A stretch of 64,000 nucleotides of DNA from Acidovorax delafieldii (GTDB lineage: Bacteria; Pseudomonadota; Gammaproteobacteria; Burkholderiales; Burkholderiaceae_C). The position numbers were made by a program, and so were the translations under genes. Position 1 is the first letter of the stretch, and each line of letters opens with the position of its first letter. The notes beneath the pieces were generated by a model. It did no database searches, had not been told where the DNA came from, and saw only the letters and a program-made list of their open reading frames with translations. Positions 1-7,769 of the stretch are shown piece by piece. Where the stretch lies: the NCBI RefSeq assembly GCF_007993815.1, contig NZ_VJWE01000017.1, forward strand, positions 124,001 through 188,000. Direction: 5' to 3'.

Positions 1-1
1 C

Positions 2-25
2 GCCGTCACCGTGACCGTGGCCTGA
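2..25 (+). CDS. C-terminal end of a gene cut by the window edge (SorA-like sulfite oxidase?)
   Basis: An open frame runs in from the left edge and ends at TGA 23-25, giving a terminal Ala-Val-Thr-Val-Thr-Val-Ala. It stops one base before the ATG of the next cytochrome gene. A valine/threonine-rich terminal strand fits the C-terminal dimerisation domain of molybdenum sulfite oxidases, and the following cytochrome looks like SorB, so SorA is a reasonable guess. This is inference from the neighbour; only seven residues are visible. Confidence 0.35.
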   Translation, partial: AVTVTVA

Positions 26-26
26 C

Positions 27-365
27 ATGGGTGGATTGAACCGAGCGCGCCGCCTTGCCGTCGCGGTGTGGTCGGCTGGCGCCTGTGCGTCGGCCTGGGC
101 CGCCGACCCTGCCGAACTGGCGCGGGGCAAGGAACTGTTCACCAAGATCCAGCCCGCCTGCGCCGTGTGCCACACACTGCAGGCCGCCGGTGCCGAGGGC
201 CAGGTAGGCCCGGTGCTGGATGAGCTGAAACCCGACGCCGGCCGTGTACTGCGTGCGCTCAAGGCAGGCATCGGCGTGATGCCGTCCTATGCCGAGCGCA
301 TGAGCGAGAAGGACATGCTGGCCGTGGCGCAGTTTGTGGCACACGCCACAGGCGCCGCCAAGTAG
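27..365 (+). CDS. Small periplasmic monohaem cytochrome c, SorB-like
   Basis: A 112-residue secreted c-type cytochrome. Residues 1-25 form a signal peptide ending in AWA. The haem-binding motif CAVCH lies at about residue 47, and a methionine in GVMPSY about 45 residues later is the likely sixth ligand. The length, the single haem and the spacing to the preceding truncated gene match the cytochrome subunit (SorB) of bacterial sulfite:cytochrome c oxidoreductases, which takes electrons from the molybdenum subunit SorA. The start ATG lies one base after the upstream stop, indicating a translationally coupled operon. It could instead serve another dehydrogenase, because only a fragment of the partner is in view. 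Confidence 0.65.
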   Translation: MGGLNRARRLAVAVWSAGACASAWAADPAELARGKELFTKIQPACAVCHTLQAAGAEGQVGPVLDELKPDAGRVLRALKAGIGVMPSYAERMSEKDMLAVAQFVAHATGAAK

Positions 366-421
366 GCGCAGCCTCTCGCGGCGGTTGCAACAGCCTTGCC
401 TCGCTGCAACCGCGCGCTGCT

Positions 422-1741
422 TCAGGCCGCCGTGCGCGACGGCACCAGCGCCGCCCCGGCTGCGCGCCCCTGCAAGCCCTGGAACGCAAAGTCCACCTCG
501 GGCACGCGGCCGCTCACGATGTCGGCCAACGCCTTGCCCGAGCCGCAGGCATGCGTCCAGCCCAGCGTGCCGTGGCCGGTATTGAGGAACAGGTTGCCCA
601 CCTTCGTCTTGCCAATCAGCGGCACGTTGCTGGGCGTGGCGGGGCGCAGGCCGCTCCAGAACTGCGCCTGGGTCGCGTCGCCCGCGCAGGGGAAGAGCTG
701 CTCCACACGCCGCACGATGGCCTCGCAGCGCACCTGGTTCAGGTGGCGGTCGTAGCCGTTCAGCTCGGCAGTGCCGGCAATGCGCAGACGGTCGCCGCCG
801 CGTTCGCTGGTGTAGCGCGAGAACACGAGCTTGAACTCGTCGTCCGTCAGGCTCACCTGGTGCGCCTTACTGGCGTCCTTGACCGGCATGGTCACCGAGT
901 AGCCCTTGGCCGGGTAGATGGGCAGCTGGATGCCCAGCGGCTGCGCCAGCAGCGGGCTGAACGAGCCCATGGCCAGCACAAACGCATCGCCGCGCACGCG
1001 CTCGAAGCGGCCTTCGGCATTGGTCACTTCCACATGGTCGATGCGGCCGCCTGCCTCGCGCAGCGCGGTGATGTGGTGGCCCATGCGGAACTGCACGCCC
1101 GCCGCTTCACACAGCTTGGCCAGCTCGCGTGTGAACTGGTTGGCGTCGCCGGATTCGTCCTCGGCCGTGTAGGTGGCTCCGGCCAGCTGCGAGCGGATAT
1201 GGGCCAGGGCGGGCTCGATGCGCACGGCCTCGTCGGCGCTGATCACCTGCCGCTCGCAGCCGAGTTGGCGCATTTGCTCGGCAGGAGCCAGGGCGCCGTC
1301 GAATTCTTTTTGGTTGGTATAGAAGTGCAGGATGCCCTGCGTGCGCTGGTCGTATTGGATGCCGGTGGCCGCGCGCAGCTGCTGCAGCGTGTCGCGGCTG
1401 TAGGTGCCCAGGCGCACGATCTGCTCGATGTTGTGGCGCGTTCGCGCGGGCGTGCAGTTGCGCAGGAAGGACAGGCCCCACAGCCATTGCCGCATGTCGG
1501 CGCGCAGGCGGAATAGCAGGGGGGCGTCTTCTTTGCCCAGCCACTGCAGCACCTTGAGCGGCGCGCTGGGGTTGGCCCAGGGTTCGGCGTGGCTCACCGA
1601 GATCTGGCCGCCGTTGGCAAAGCTGGTCTCGGCACCGGGCGCACCCTGGCGGTCGATGACGGTCACCTCGTGGCCGAGTTGCGAAAGGAAATAAGCCGAA
1701 GTCACGCCGAGCAAGCCGGCGCCCAAAACGATCACGCGCAT
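422..1741 (-). CDS. dadA: D-amino acid dehydrogenase small subunit (DadA), FAD-dependent
   Basis: A 439-residue flavoprotein of the DadA family, which oxidatively deaminates D-amino acids (classically D-alanine) at the inner membrane and passes electrons to the quinone pool. The N-terminus carries the Rossmann dinucleotide fold (VIVLGAGLLGVTSAYFL) followed by an acidic VID; further DAO-family blocks include YPAKGYS near residue 290 and a C-terminal GHGTLGWTHACGSG that contacts FAD. I chose ATG 1741 rather than the upstream TTG at 1750 because AGAAAGG lies about 11 bases before the ATG but only 2 before the TTG. A tandem glycine riboswitch lies in the leader, so the enzyme is probably induced by glycine and may act on glycine as well as D-alanine (inference). 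Confidence 0.9.
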   Translation of the reverse strand: MRVIVLGAGLLGVTSAYFLSQLGHEVTVIDRQGAPGAETSFANGGQISVSHAEPWANPSAPLKVLQWLGKEDAPLLFRLRADMRQWLWGLSFLRNCTPARTRHNIEQIVRLGTYSRDTLQQLRAATGIQYDQRTQGILHFYTNQKEFDGALAPAEQMRQLGCERQVISADEAVRIEPALAHIRSQLAGATYTAEDESGDANQFTRELAKLCEAAGVQFRMGHHITALREAGGRIDHVEVTNAEGRFERVRGDAFVLAMGSFSPLLAQPLGIQLPIYPAKGYSVTMPVKDASKAHQVSLTDDEFKLVFSRYTSERGGDRLRIAGTAELNGYDRHLNQVRCEAIVRRVEQLFPCAGDATQAQFWSGLRPATPSNVPLIGKTKVGNLFLNTGHGTLGWTHACGSGKALADIVSGRVPEVDFAFQGLQGRAAGAALVPSRTAA

Positions 1742-1763
1742 GATTTTCAAAGCCTTTCTGGGC

Positions 1764-1812
1764 TCTGGCGCTAGAACAACATGCGCTGGCAGCTATGGAT
1801 TTAATAGCGTGC
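1764..1812 (+). repeat. Dispersed intergenic repeat, copy 1
   Basis: Matches the core shared by six loci in this window: GCGCT, about ten bases, TGCGCTGGCAGCTAT, then AATAGC. It lies between the dadA ribosome-binding site and the riboswitch. The closest relative in the window is the copy inside priA (51997-52050), which shares GGCNCTGGCGCT and the spacing that follows. Confidence 0.7.
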
Positions 1813-1839
1813 AGCTGGCGCATGAATGCCCTAGCTGCC
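1781..1839 (-). promoter_or_regulatory. Candidate expression platform of the dadA riboswitch: alternative hairpins
   Basis: Between the glycine aptamers and dadA, two hairpins compete. One pairs 1781-1786 (ATGCGC) with 1818-1823 and 1792-1796 with 1804-1808. The other pairs 1788-1795 (GGCAGCTA) perfectly with 1832-1839. They share bases 1792-1795, so both cannot form together. This is the layout expected of a switching platform, but no U-tract terminator is visible, so control may be at translation or through folding. Part of this segment is a copy of the dispersed repeat. Confidence 0.45.
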
Positions 1840-1842
1840 GCT

Positions 1843-2035
1843 CCCCCTGTCCTTGGTACCTGAGAGATTCACCGCCACCCACCCGGGCTGCGGCTTGCTC
1901 CTTCGGTGCGCTTCGCGTTGCGCGAGGCGGCTCTCCAGACGGCTTTGATGAATGGTGCAGTACGGGACCTGAGCGTGTATGGGAGTTTGCGCCTTCGGTG
2001 CAGCGGCGGCCTGTGGCTGCCGTGCTCTCCTGCGA
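1843..2035 (-). ncRNA. Tandem glycine riboswitch upstream of dadA
   Basis: Read on the minus strand, two glycine aptamers follow each other. Each starts with GGAGAGC (2021-2030 and 1929-1936), continues with an ACCGAAGG-GCAA core (about 1989-2002 and 1887-1900), and closes with a CTCAGG element (about 1964-1974 and 1856-1870). The second ends in the hallmark AATCTCTCAGGTACCAAGGA and then CAG. Paired aptamers separated by a short linker are the known architecture of this RNA. It lies about 100 bases upstream of dadA and points toward it. Known targets are mainly gcv operons and amino-acid symporters; control of a DadA-type oxidase fits glycine or D-amino acid catabolism. Confidence 0.85.
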
Positions 2036-2176
2036 GGCCGATTCTAGGGGCCAAGCCTGCGCGCGAGATCGACTCCGGCTGCTAATGGGTCGCAATCGTT
2101 GCTGATGCAGCGGCGCGGGGCCGCTGGTGAAGGTGCCGATAATCCGCCGACCCCTTGTCCCACTGAGAGTTTTGCC

Positions 2177-2959
2177 ATGCCCCCCGCCACTTTGGACCCT
2201 GTCGCCAGCGCCGCCGTCATCACCCAGGCCCGGGAGGGGCGCACCGCCCGCCCGCTGGACTTTCCCGCAGGGCTTCGCCCACGCGATGCCGCCGAGGCCT
2301 ACGCGGTGCAGGACGCCGTGGTGCGCGCGCGCGGTGACATCGCAGGCTGGAAGGTCGGCGCCGCGTCGCCCCAGGCGCAACCCGCGCGGGCCGCTCTCAC
2401 GCGCGATTCGGTGTGGGCGGCCGCAGCGGGTGAGGCGGTTGCTCTGTCTGCAGCGGGTTTTGCCGTGATGGGCGTGGAGGCGGAGCTGGTGTACGAACTG
2501 GGGGCTGACCTGCCCGCCCGCGCCACCCCCTACAGCGCCGCCGAGGTGCTGGCGGCGGTGGTGTCGGTGCGCGCCGCCATTGAGGTGTGCGACACGCGCT
2601 TTGCTGCCTGGGCGCAACAGGGCGAGTGGAGCCGTCTGGCCGATCAGGCCTGCCACGGGGCACTGATCGTGGGGGCTGGGGTGACCGATGTCACTGCCGT
2701 GCAGCCCCGGGCGCAAGCGGTGACCTTGTCGGTGAACGGGGCCGTGGCCGTGCAGCATGCCACCTGGGGCAATCCGGCGGGCGACCCGCTGCGGCTGCTG
2801 GTGTGGCTGGCCAACGAAGGCGCGCGCAGCCTGGGCGGGCTGCGCACGGGGCAGTGGGTCACCACGGGGTCGTGCACTGGCACCGTACTGGTGGCGCCAG
2901 GTACCGAAGTGGTGGCGGACTTTCCGGGGCTCGGTCAGGCTGTGGTGGCGCTGCGGTAG
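2177..2959 (+). CDS. 2-keto-4-pentenoate hydratase family protein (MhpD-like)
   Basis: A 260-residue protein of the fumarylacetoacetase-fold hydratase family, which adds water to 2-oxopent-4-enoate-type dienols in meta-cleavage pathways. Visible family features are GWKVGAASP near residue 60, VEAELVYEL near residue 100 with the metal-binding E-x-E pattern, and SCTGTVLVAPG near the C-terminus. An upstream in-frame ATG at 2099 would add 26 atypical residues, so I prefer ATG 2177, whose product begins where relatives begin. It is divergent from dadA and alone, so no pathway assignment follows from context. The family also includes decarboxylases, and the actual substrate cannot be read from sequence. 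Confidence 0.75.
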   Translation: MPPATLDPVASAAVITQAREGRTARPLDFPAGLRPRDAAEAYAVQDAVVRARGDIAGWKVGAASPQAQPARAALTRDSVWAAAAGEAVALSAAGFAVMGVEAELVYELGADLPARATPYSAAEVLAAVVSVRAAIEVCDTRFAAWAQQGEWSRLADQACHGALIVGAGVTDVTAVQPRAQAVTLSVNGAVAVQHATWGNPAGDPLRLLVWLANEGARSLGGLRTGQWVTTGSCTGTVLVAPGTEVVADFPGLGQAVVALR

Positions 2960-3025
2960 CAGTGTCCGCCGCTACCGCAGGGACGGGGCCTGCTCAGCGC
3001 CCTGGTCGCGGCGGGAACTGCTCCC

Positions 3026-3481
3026 TCAATTGCGGCGCGGGTTGTCCTGCTGGCTGTCACGGCGGTTGGGCACACCGTCGCCATCGCGGTCCCGGTCGTT
3101 GCGGTTGGAGATGCCGTCACCGTCGCGGTCCCAGCCACCGCGTTGCATCTCCCACCGGCCTTCGCGTTCGATCCACTGGGGCTGGCGATATTGGTAGCCG
3201 TTGCGCGCCTGCACCCAGTGGCCGCGCACCCAGTGGTGGCGGTTGCCACGCCATTCCCAGTGGCCTTCTTCCCATACCTGGCCTCGGCGAGGGCGGGGCA
3301 TCGCTTCATTGCGCGGAGGTGGGGGCGCAGGAATCACCTGGTAGGTGGGCGCAGTCTGGTAGCCGCGCTCGGGTTGGCCGGACTGAATGATGACGGTGCC
3401 CTGGGTGGCGGCCTGCGCAGGAGCGAAGGCCAAAAACGCCATAAGCGCGAGGGATGCTGCGGTGAGCGGGTGGCGGGCCAT
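3026..3481 (-). CDS. Secreted YXWGXW-type protein with calcium-binding-like repeats
   Basis: A 151-residue exported protein. Residues 1-24 are a signal peptide (ALMAFLAFAPAQA). A central tryptophan-rich segment (GHWEWRGNRHHWVRGHW) has the W-x-W/G-H-W spacing of the YXWGXW repeat family. The C-terminus contains DRDGDGISN and DRDGDGVPN units resembling thrombospondin type-3/EF-hand-like calcium loops. ATG 3481 follows a clear AGGAGA six bases upstream. It is a paralogue of the next gene on the same strand and looks like a tandem duplication. Function is unknown; a periplasmic or envelope calcium-binding role is inference. Confidence 0.65.
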   Translation of the reverse strand: MARHPLTAASLALMAFLAFAPAQAATQGTVIIQSGQPERGYQTAPTYQVIPAPPPPRNEAMPRPRRGQVWEEGHWEWRGNRHHWVRGHWVQARNGYQYRQPQWIEREGRWEMQRGGWDRDGDGISNRNDRDRDGDGVPNRRDSQQDNPRRN

Positions 3482-3636
3482 GAGTGTCTCCTGTGGGTGG
3501 TTCGATGCGGAACCGGGTGTATCGATGGTGCACGGGTACCTTGCACCGCGCTGTAGGCGCGAGGCCGCCCCTGGCGTAGGCGCAGGGGGCGCTCTGGGGC
3601 TGGCCTGCGCGCTACCGCAGGCGGCCGCCCCTCGGC

Positions 3637-4089
3637 TTAACGGCGGTATGGGTTGTCCGGGCGATGGTCGTAGCGGTTGGGCACGCCATCACCATCGCGG
3701 TCCCGGTCATGGCGGTTCGGTACACCGTCGCCATCACGGTCCCAGCCCCCGGGCTGCATGTTCCAGCGCCCGCCGTGTTCAACCCAGCGGGGCTCGCGGT
3801 AGTGGTAGCCCGGGCGGGCCTTCACCCAGTAGCCCTGCATCCACACATGGCGGTGGCCGCGCCACTCCCAGTGGCCGGGCACCCACACCATGCCGCGGCG
3901 CGGGTGGGGTGCCACCTCGTAGCGGGGTGGGGGCGGTGCCTGGTACTGCACAAGTACCGGGGCGGGTTGCCGGTAGACGGGTGTACCAGCCTGGATGACA
4001 ACGGTGGCGCTGGTCTGCGCCTGCGCCGCGCTCGCGGCGCCCAGCGACAGCAGGGCGATGGACACAGCGGCAAGTGCTTTGCGGGCCAT
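3637..4089 (-). CDS. Secreted YXWGXW-type protein, paralogue of the neighbouring gene
   Basis: A 150-residue exported protein with the same order of parts as the gene at 3026-3481: signal peptide (residues 1-24, ending in AQA), proline-rich linker, tryptophan-rich block (GHWEWRGHRHVWMQGYW) and C-terminal DRDGDGVPNR units. The longer frame upstream adds 15 residues without a signal-like sequence, while ATG 4089 follows AGGAGAACC, so that start is used. The two genes probably arose by duplication and are separated by about 150 bases. Function is not known. Confidence 0.65.
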   Translation of the reverse strand: MARKALAAVSIALLSLGAASAAQAQTSATVVIQAGTPVYRQPAPVLVQYQAPPPPRYEVAPHPRRGMVWVPGHWEWRGHRHVWMQGYWVKARPGYHYREPRWVEHGGRWNMQPGGWDRDGDGVPNRHDRDRDGDGVPNRYDHRPDNPYRR

Positions 4090-4292
4090 AAGGTTCTCCT
4101 CAGATGTGATTCCTTGCGGAACCGGAGACTTCATGGTGCGCAGGCTGCGTCAAGCCGGTGTAGTCCCATTGCGAAGCTTTGTGAAGTTGTGTTGCCGACT
4201 TCGGAGGCAAACGGTTGCAGCGTGATGTTTGTCACGCCTGCCCAGGCATCCTGCGTCGGCGTCCCCCATTCACCCGCCCGCGATGGCTTGCT

Positions 4293-4694
4293 TCAGCGCC
4301 ACCACACCAGCGCCGCAATCACCAGCAAAGCACACCATGCCGGGTGTCTGCCATGCGTGGCAAAGAACACCAGCACGCCACTGGCCAGGGTGGCAAGGCC
4401 CACCACATCGGCGGCCCAGGCGCCCAGGGCAGCGTCCCAAGGCGCGGTGCCCAGGCGCCAGAGCAGGGCGCTCAACGCCCAGCTCAGCACCGAGGCCACA
4501 TGCCAGGTGCCCCACAGGATGCGCAGGTGCGGGGTATGCAGCACCTGCCGCGCAGTGCCGGGCTCCATGCGCCCCGCCGTTTGGTGCCCCTGCGTGCGCA
4601 GGCTGCGAAACAACAGAAGCTCTCCCAGCACCGAATGGGCCACACCCACCAGGGCCAGCCCGGCTGCCGCCAGGGTCAGCGCCGTGTTGGTCAT
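4293..4694 (-). CDS. Small integral membrane protein
   Basis: A 133-residue hydrophobic protein with about four predicted membrane segments (around residues 3-22, 55-72, 78-97 and 110-132) and no catalytic motif that I recognise. Its ATG overlaps the stop of the ABC1-kinase gene as ATGA, so it is translated by coupling as the last cistron of the TetR/DUF2867/ABC1 operon. The upstream extension to 4775 lies wholly within the kinase gene and is not needed. A role linked to the kinase or to membrane lipid or quinone metabolism is only suggested by the operon. Confidence 0.6.
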   Translation of the reverse strand: MTNTALTLAAAGLALVGVAHSVLGELLLFRSLRTQGHQTAGRMEPGTARQVLHTPHLRILWGTWHVASVLSWALSALLWRLGTAPWDAALGAWAADVVGLATLASGVLVFFATHGRHPAWCALLVIAALVWWR

Positions 4695-6022
4695 GGGTGA
4701 ATGGCCAGCGCCTCGTTGGCTCGGGTGTGCACGCGGGCACCCAGCTGCGTCAGCAGGTGCATCAGCCCCATCCACATGCGCTCGAATGCGGGCATCTCGC
4801 CAGGGACCTGGGCCAGGTGCTGGCCCAGCACGCGCTGGTGCTGGCCGGGGGTGATGGGCGGCGGTGTCTTGGTGCCAAAGTCAAACACCGGCTGGGTGAA
4901 GGGCTCCATCTGCCAGGCCTGCATCTCGGCCAGTGCGGGGGCGAGTTCGCTGGTGTAGGCCTGCACGGTCAGGTCCTTGCGCAAGAGCCCCAGCGCCTGG
5001 TAGGCCTGCAGCACCTGCGCGGTGCGCGCGGGGTCGGCGGGAGCGCGCAGCAGGGCCGACCACGCCTGCACCACCTGCGCCCGGAATGCGCTGGGCAGGA
5101 CACGCGTGCAGCCAAAGTCGAGCACGCCCACCGTGCCATCGGGCGCGAACAGAAAGTTGCCCGGATGCGGGTCGGCATGCACCCGCCCCAGCACAAAAAT
5201 GCAGTGCATGAACCAGTCCCACAGATGCTGCCCAGCCTGGTCACGCAGCGCCTGCGATGGCTGTGTGGCCAGCCAGGCCTGCAGCGGCTGGCCAGGCAGA
5301 AACTGCTGCGTGAGCACCTGGGCGCGCGTGTGCGAGAGCAGGGGCTGCGCCATCACCACGCCTGGCCTGGCCGCGTGCTGGGCGAACCACTGCATTTGTT
5401 CAGCCTCCTGCAGGTAGTCCACCTCGCGCAGCAGCGTGGCCTCGATCTCGGTCATCACGCTGTCCAGCACGGCATCCGCAGGCAAAGGCATGTCGGTGTG
5501 GGCCAGCGCGCGCAGCGCGGCGCGCATCAGTTGCATGTCGCTCGCAATGGTGGCGGCAATGCCGGGGTACTGCACCTTGACAGCCACCGTGCCGTGGCCG
5601 GCCAGCTGTGCGCGGTGCACCTGGCCCAGGCTGGCGGCGGCAAATGCAGCGGGTTCAAAGTGGTCGAACAGCGCCTCTGGCTCCTGCCCGAAGGCCTGGC
5701 GGAACATGCGGCCCACCAGGGCTCGGTTGAGCGGCGGGGCCTGGTGGTGGGCGCGAGCCAGTTCGCTGCGCACGCCGTCGGGCAGCAGGCCCGGGTGCAT
5801 GCTGAGCAGCTGTGACACCTTGAGCGCTGAGCCGCGCAGCTGCCCCAGCGCAGCAAACAGGATGCGGCCCAGTGCTGCCTCGTGCTCGGCCTGCGCCTGG
5901 GCCGAGCGCTTGCGCGTGCGGTGCGAGAGCTCGGCCATGCCGATGCGCGCTGCCGCCAGCCCCGTGATGGCACTGCGGGCCAGCTTGCCGGTGCGGGGTG
6001 CTTCCGAGTCAGTTTTGGCCAT
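4691..6022 (-). CDS. ABC1/AarF/UbiB-family atypical kinase
   Basis: A 443-residue protein of the ABC1 (AarF, UbiB, COQ8) family of atypical kinases or ATPases, linked in several organisms to ubiquinone synthesis. Motifs in order are an N-terminal ALKVSQLLSM helix corresponding to the family's KxGQ motif (here KVSQ, glycine replaced by serine), AAASLGQVHRA in place of the P-loop, VAVKVQYPG with the catalytic lysine, VHADPHPGNFLF as catalytic loop, and VLDFGC as the metal-binding DFG. The genuine UbiB is usually longer and has C-terminal membrane helices; none are seen here, so this is a paralogue rather than ubiB itself. It overlaps the upstream DUF2867 gene by 14 bases. Confidence 0.8.
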   Translation of the reverse strand: MAKTDSEAPRTGKLARSAITGLAAARIGMAELSHRTRKRSAQAQAEHEAALGRILFAALGQLRGSALKVSQLLSMHPGLLPDGVRSELARAHHQAPPLNRALVGRMFRQAFGQEPEALFDHFEPAAFAAASLGQVHRAQLAGHGTVAVKVQYPGIAATIASDMQLMRAALRALAHTDMPLPADAVLDSVMTEIEATLLREVDYLQEAEQMQWFAQHAARPGVVMAQPLLSHTRAQVLTQQFLPGQPLQAWLATQPSQALRDQAGQHLWDWFMHCIFVLGRVHADPHPGNFLFAPDGTVGVLDFGCTRVLPSAFRAQVVQAWSALLRAPADPARTAQVLQAYQALGLLRKDLTVQAYTSELAPALAEMQAWQMEPFTQPVFDFGTKTPPPITPGQHQRVLGQHLAQVPGEMPAFERMWMGLMHLLTQLGARVHTRANEALAIHP

Positions 6023-6590
6023 GGTCTGCCAGGCGCTGCGCCGTGCCGCGCGCTATGACACGGTGGATGGGCGTGATCACCGCCATGTAGGCATGGCCGA
6101 GTGTGTTGTGGATGTGCACCACCGTGCTCAGCACCAGCACCACGCGGGGCGTGGCGCCAGCGGCGGCGGGCTGTTTGCAGATGGACACCTGCACGTCCAG
6201 GTGCTTGTCGTCCTGGCCCATCACCACCTCGGTGTCGCTCAGATGCCGGATGCGGAAGATGCCGACGCGGTCGCCCACGCGGTAACTGCGCGCGTCGCGC
6301 AGAGGCCGGCCACTGGCGGGTGGATGGTCATCGTGCAGCTGGCCCAGGTCCTTCAGGCCCACCAGGCGCACGGCCTTGTTGCGCACGAACATGAGGGCGC
6401 GGGTCCATGCCGGGGTGCGGGCCGCCACGTCCAGCCACGACTGCAGGGCAGAGCGTGTGGGGTGCCGGTCGGCCACCTCATAGGCATCAAAAAAATCTGC
6501 GCCCGGCAGTGTGGCGTGGATGGCGGTGCCGGGCGGCACTTGTGTGGCGCGCGCGGTGGTGGGCGCGGCGAGGGCAGGGGTCGCATTCAT
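6009..6590 (-). CDS. DUF2867 domain protein
   Basis: A 193-residue soluble protein resembling the DUF2867 family: a conserved ADFFDAYEV block near residue 30, a VGDRVGIFRIRHLSDTEVV block near residue 105, and a C-terminal VVHIHNTLGHAYMAVITPIH block. In many bacteria this domain is found alone or fused to NAD(P)-binding epimerases, and its activity is unknown. It sits between the TetR gene (4-base ATGA overlap) and the ABC1-kinase gene, so all are in one transcript under the TetR-type regulator. Confidence 0.65.
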   Translation of the reverse strand: MNATPALAAPTTARATQVPPGTAIHATLPGADFFDAYEVADRHPTRSALQSWLDVAARTPAWTRALMFVRNKAVRLVGLKDLGQLHDDHPPASGRPLRDARSYRVGDRVGIFRIRHLSDTEVVMGQDDKHLDVQVSICKQPAAAGATPRVVLVLSTVVHIHNTLGHAYMAVITPIHRVIARGTAQRLADHGQN

Positions 6591-7480
6591 GGAGCGCTCT
6601 TTTTCTTGCGGGGCGTGGCTTTGGGCTGGGCGGCCGGTGCCTCGGTGGGGGGCGTGGCAGCGCGGGGCTTGCGCTGCGTGCGAGGGGGCTGCGAAGGCGT
6701 GGTGGCCGGGCTTGCGGCGGCGGCTGCCATGGGAGCAGGTGCCCGGGCCGTGGGGGCGCTGGCCATGGCCTGCTGGGCCATGTGCAGCATGCCCATCAGG
6801 CCGCTGCCGTGTTGCACCATGCGGGCCATCTGGCTGCGCAGCACAAAGCCGCCCAGTTGCAGCACGCGGTTGACCAGCCCGCCGCGCAGCGCCTGCACCA
6901 GCACGCCCAGCGACAGGTCCACCAGCTGCGTGGTGTCGGCAAATTCGTCGGAGGTGTCCGCCAGCCAGTAGCTCACCACACCCGCCAGGTAGTCGGTGTA
7001 GAGGCTGCCCGCCAGGCCCTTGAAGTCGCAGGGCTCGATCTCGCCGCTGGCCTCGGCGGCTTCCAGAAAGCTGGCCACCGCATCGCGCAGGCTTTGGCGC
7101 GCTGCCAGCGGCTCGGCCAGCATCGACAGCGGCGAGCGCCGGGCCAGGCCGCGCACCTGGGCCACGAACTCGCGGTCGGCCAGCAGGCGCTCCAGCACGG
7201 CATCGGTCAGGCGCTGCAGCTTTTCTTGCAGGCCGTAGCCCGCAAAGCCCGGCGTCTGCAGCGTGTCGGCCAGCGCCTGGTGGGCCACGTCGTCCAGGTA
7301 GCCCAGCACGATGCGGTCCTTGGTGGGGAAGTATTTGTAGATCGTGGCGTCGCCAATGCCTGCTGCACGCGCGATGTCTTTCATCGTCGTGCCGTCAAAG
7401 CCCTGGCGGGTCATGAGATCCACCGCGCTGGCCACGATCTGGCGGCGCGTGGCGTCCTGCTGCTGGCGGGTGGTTTTCAT
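6587..7480 (-). CDS. TetR-family transcriptional regulator with long low-complexity tail
   Basis: A 297-residue regulator. The N-terminal TetR helix-turn-helix covers about residues 10-57 (RQIVASAVDLMTRQGFDGTT, then IARAAGIGDATIYKYFPTK). The ligand-binding region continues to about residue 235, followed by an unusual tail of about 60 residues rich in Ala, Pro, Thr and Lys that ends in RKKKSAP. It heads the operon down to 4293. A perfect inverted repeat just upstream (7491-7516) is a likely operator for autoregulation. The effector is unknown; operon content suggests lipid or quinone-like metabolism, which is weak inference. Confidence 0.8.
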   Translation of the reverse strand: MKTTRQQQDATRRQIVASAVDLMTRQGFDGTTMKDIARAAGIGDATIYKYFPTKDRIVLGYLDDVAHQALADTLQTPGFAGYGLQEKLQRLTDAVLERLLADREFVAQVRGLARRSPLSMLAEPLAARQSLRDAVASFLEAAEASGEIEPCDFKGLAGSLYTDYLAGVVSYWLADTSDEFADTTQLVDLSLGVLVQALRGGLVNRVLQLGGFVLRSQMARMVQHGSGLMGMLHMAQQAMASAPTARAPAPMAAAAASPATTPSQPPRTQRKPRAATPPTEAPAAQPKATPRKKKSAP

Positions 7481-7490
7481 TTGACTGCTC

Positions 7491-7516
7491 TTAAATTGAT
7501 TAAATTTGCAATTTAA
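7491..7516. promoter_or_regulatory. Perfect inverted repeat upstream of tetR, candidate operator
   Basis: TTAAATTG (7491-7498) and CAATTTAA (7509-7516) are exact reverse complements with a 10-base AT-rich spacer, 11 bases before the tetR start codon. Size and position fit a TetR operator overlapping the promoter or leader. Confidence 0.6.
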
Positions 7517-7577
7517 AGAATAGTTATTTCTGTTTGTGGCGTCAAGCCACCTCTCGCCGGGCGCAAGGAGGGTTTTT

Positions 7578-7636
7578 GAGGCATTTTTAGCCGCAGGCGC
7601 AGTTATTTCATGCGCTGATAGCTATCAAAAAGATAG
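7578..7636 (+). repeat. Dispersed intergenic repeat, copy 2
   Basis: Contains TGCGCTGATAGCTATCAAAA preceded by GGCGCAG and followed by AGATAGT, the same arrangement as the other copies. It lies in the 289-base gap between the XRE gene and tetR. Apart from this repeat and the operator at 7491-7516, nothing else is seen in that gap. Confidence 0.75.
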
Positions 7637-7769
7637 TGATTGGAGGCTGGTTCATGGCACTGCAGTCAGTCCGCGCACCTGTGAGGCGGCCGCTGCGCTC
7701 AACCAAGGGCAGAAGTTGGCTGGCAGCGACGGCTGCCGCTTGCAGGGGCCCGCGAAATCGACGGCAGGC

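Noticed and set aside
551..1516. Long plus-strand open frame opposite dadA
   Set aside because: It is antisense to a clear DadA coding sequence, its product is rich in Ala, His, Gln and Arg without motifs, as expected from the complement of GC-rich coding DNA.
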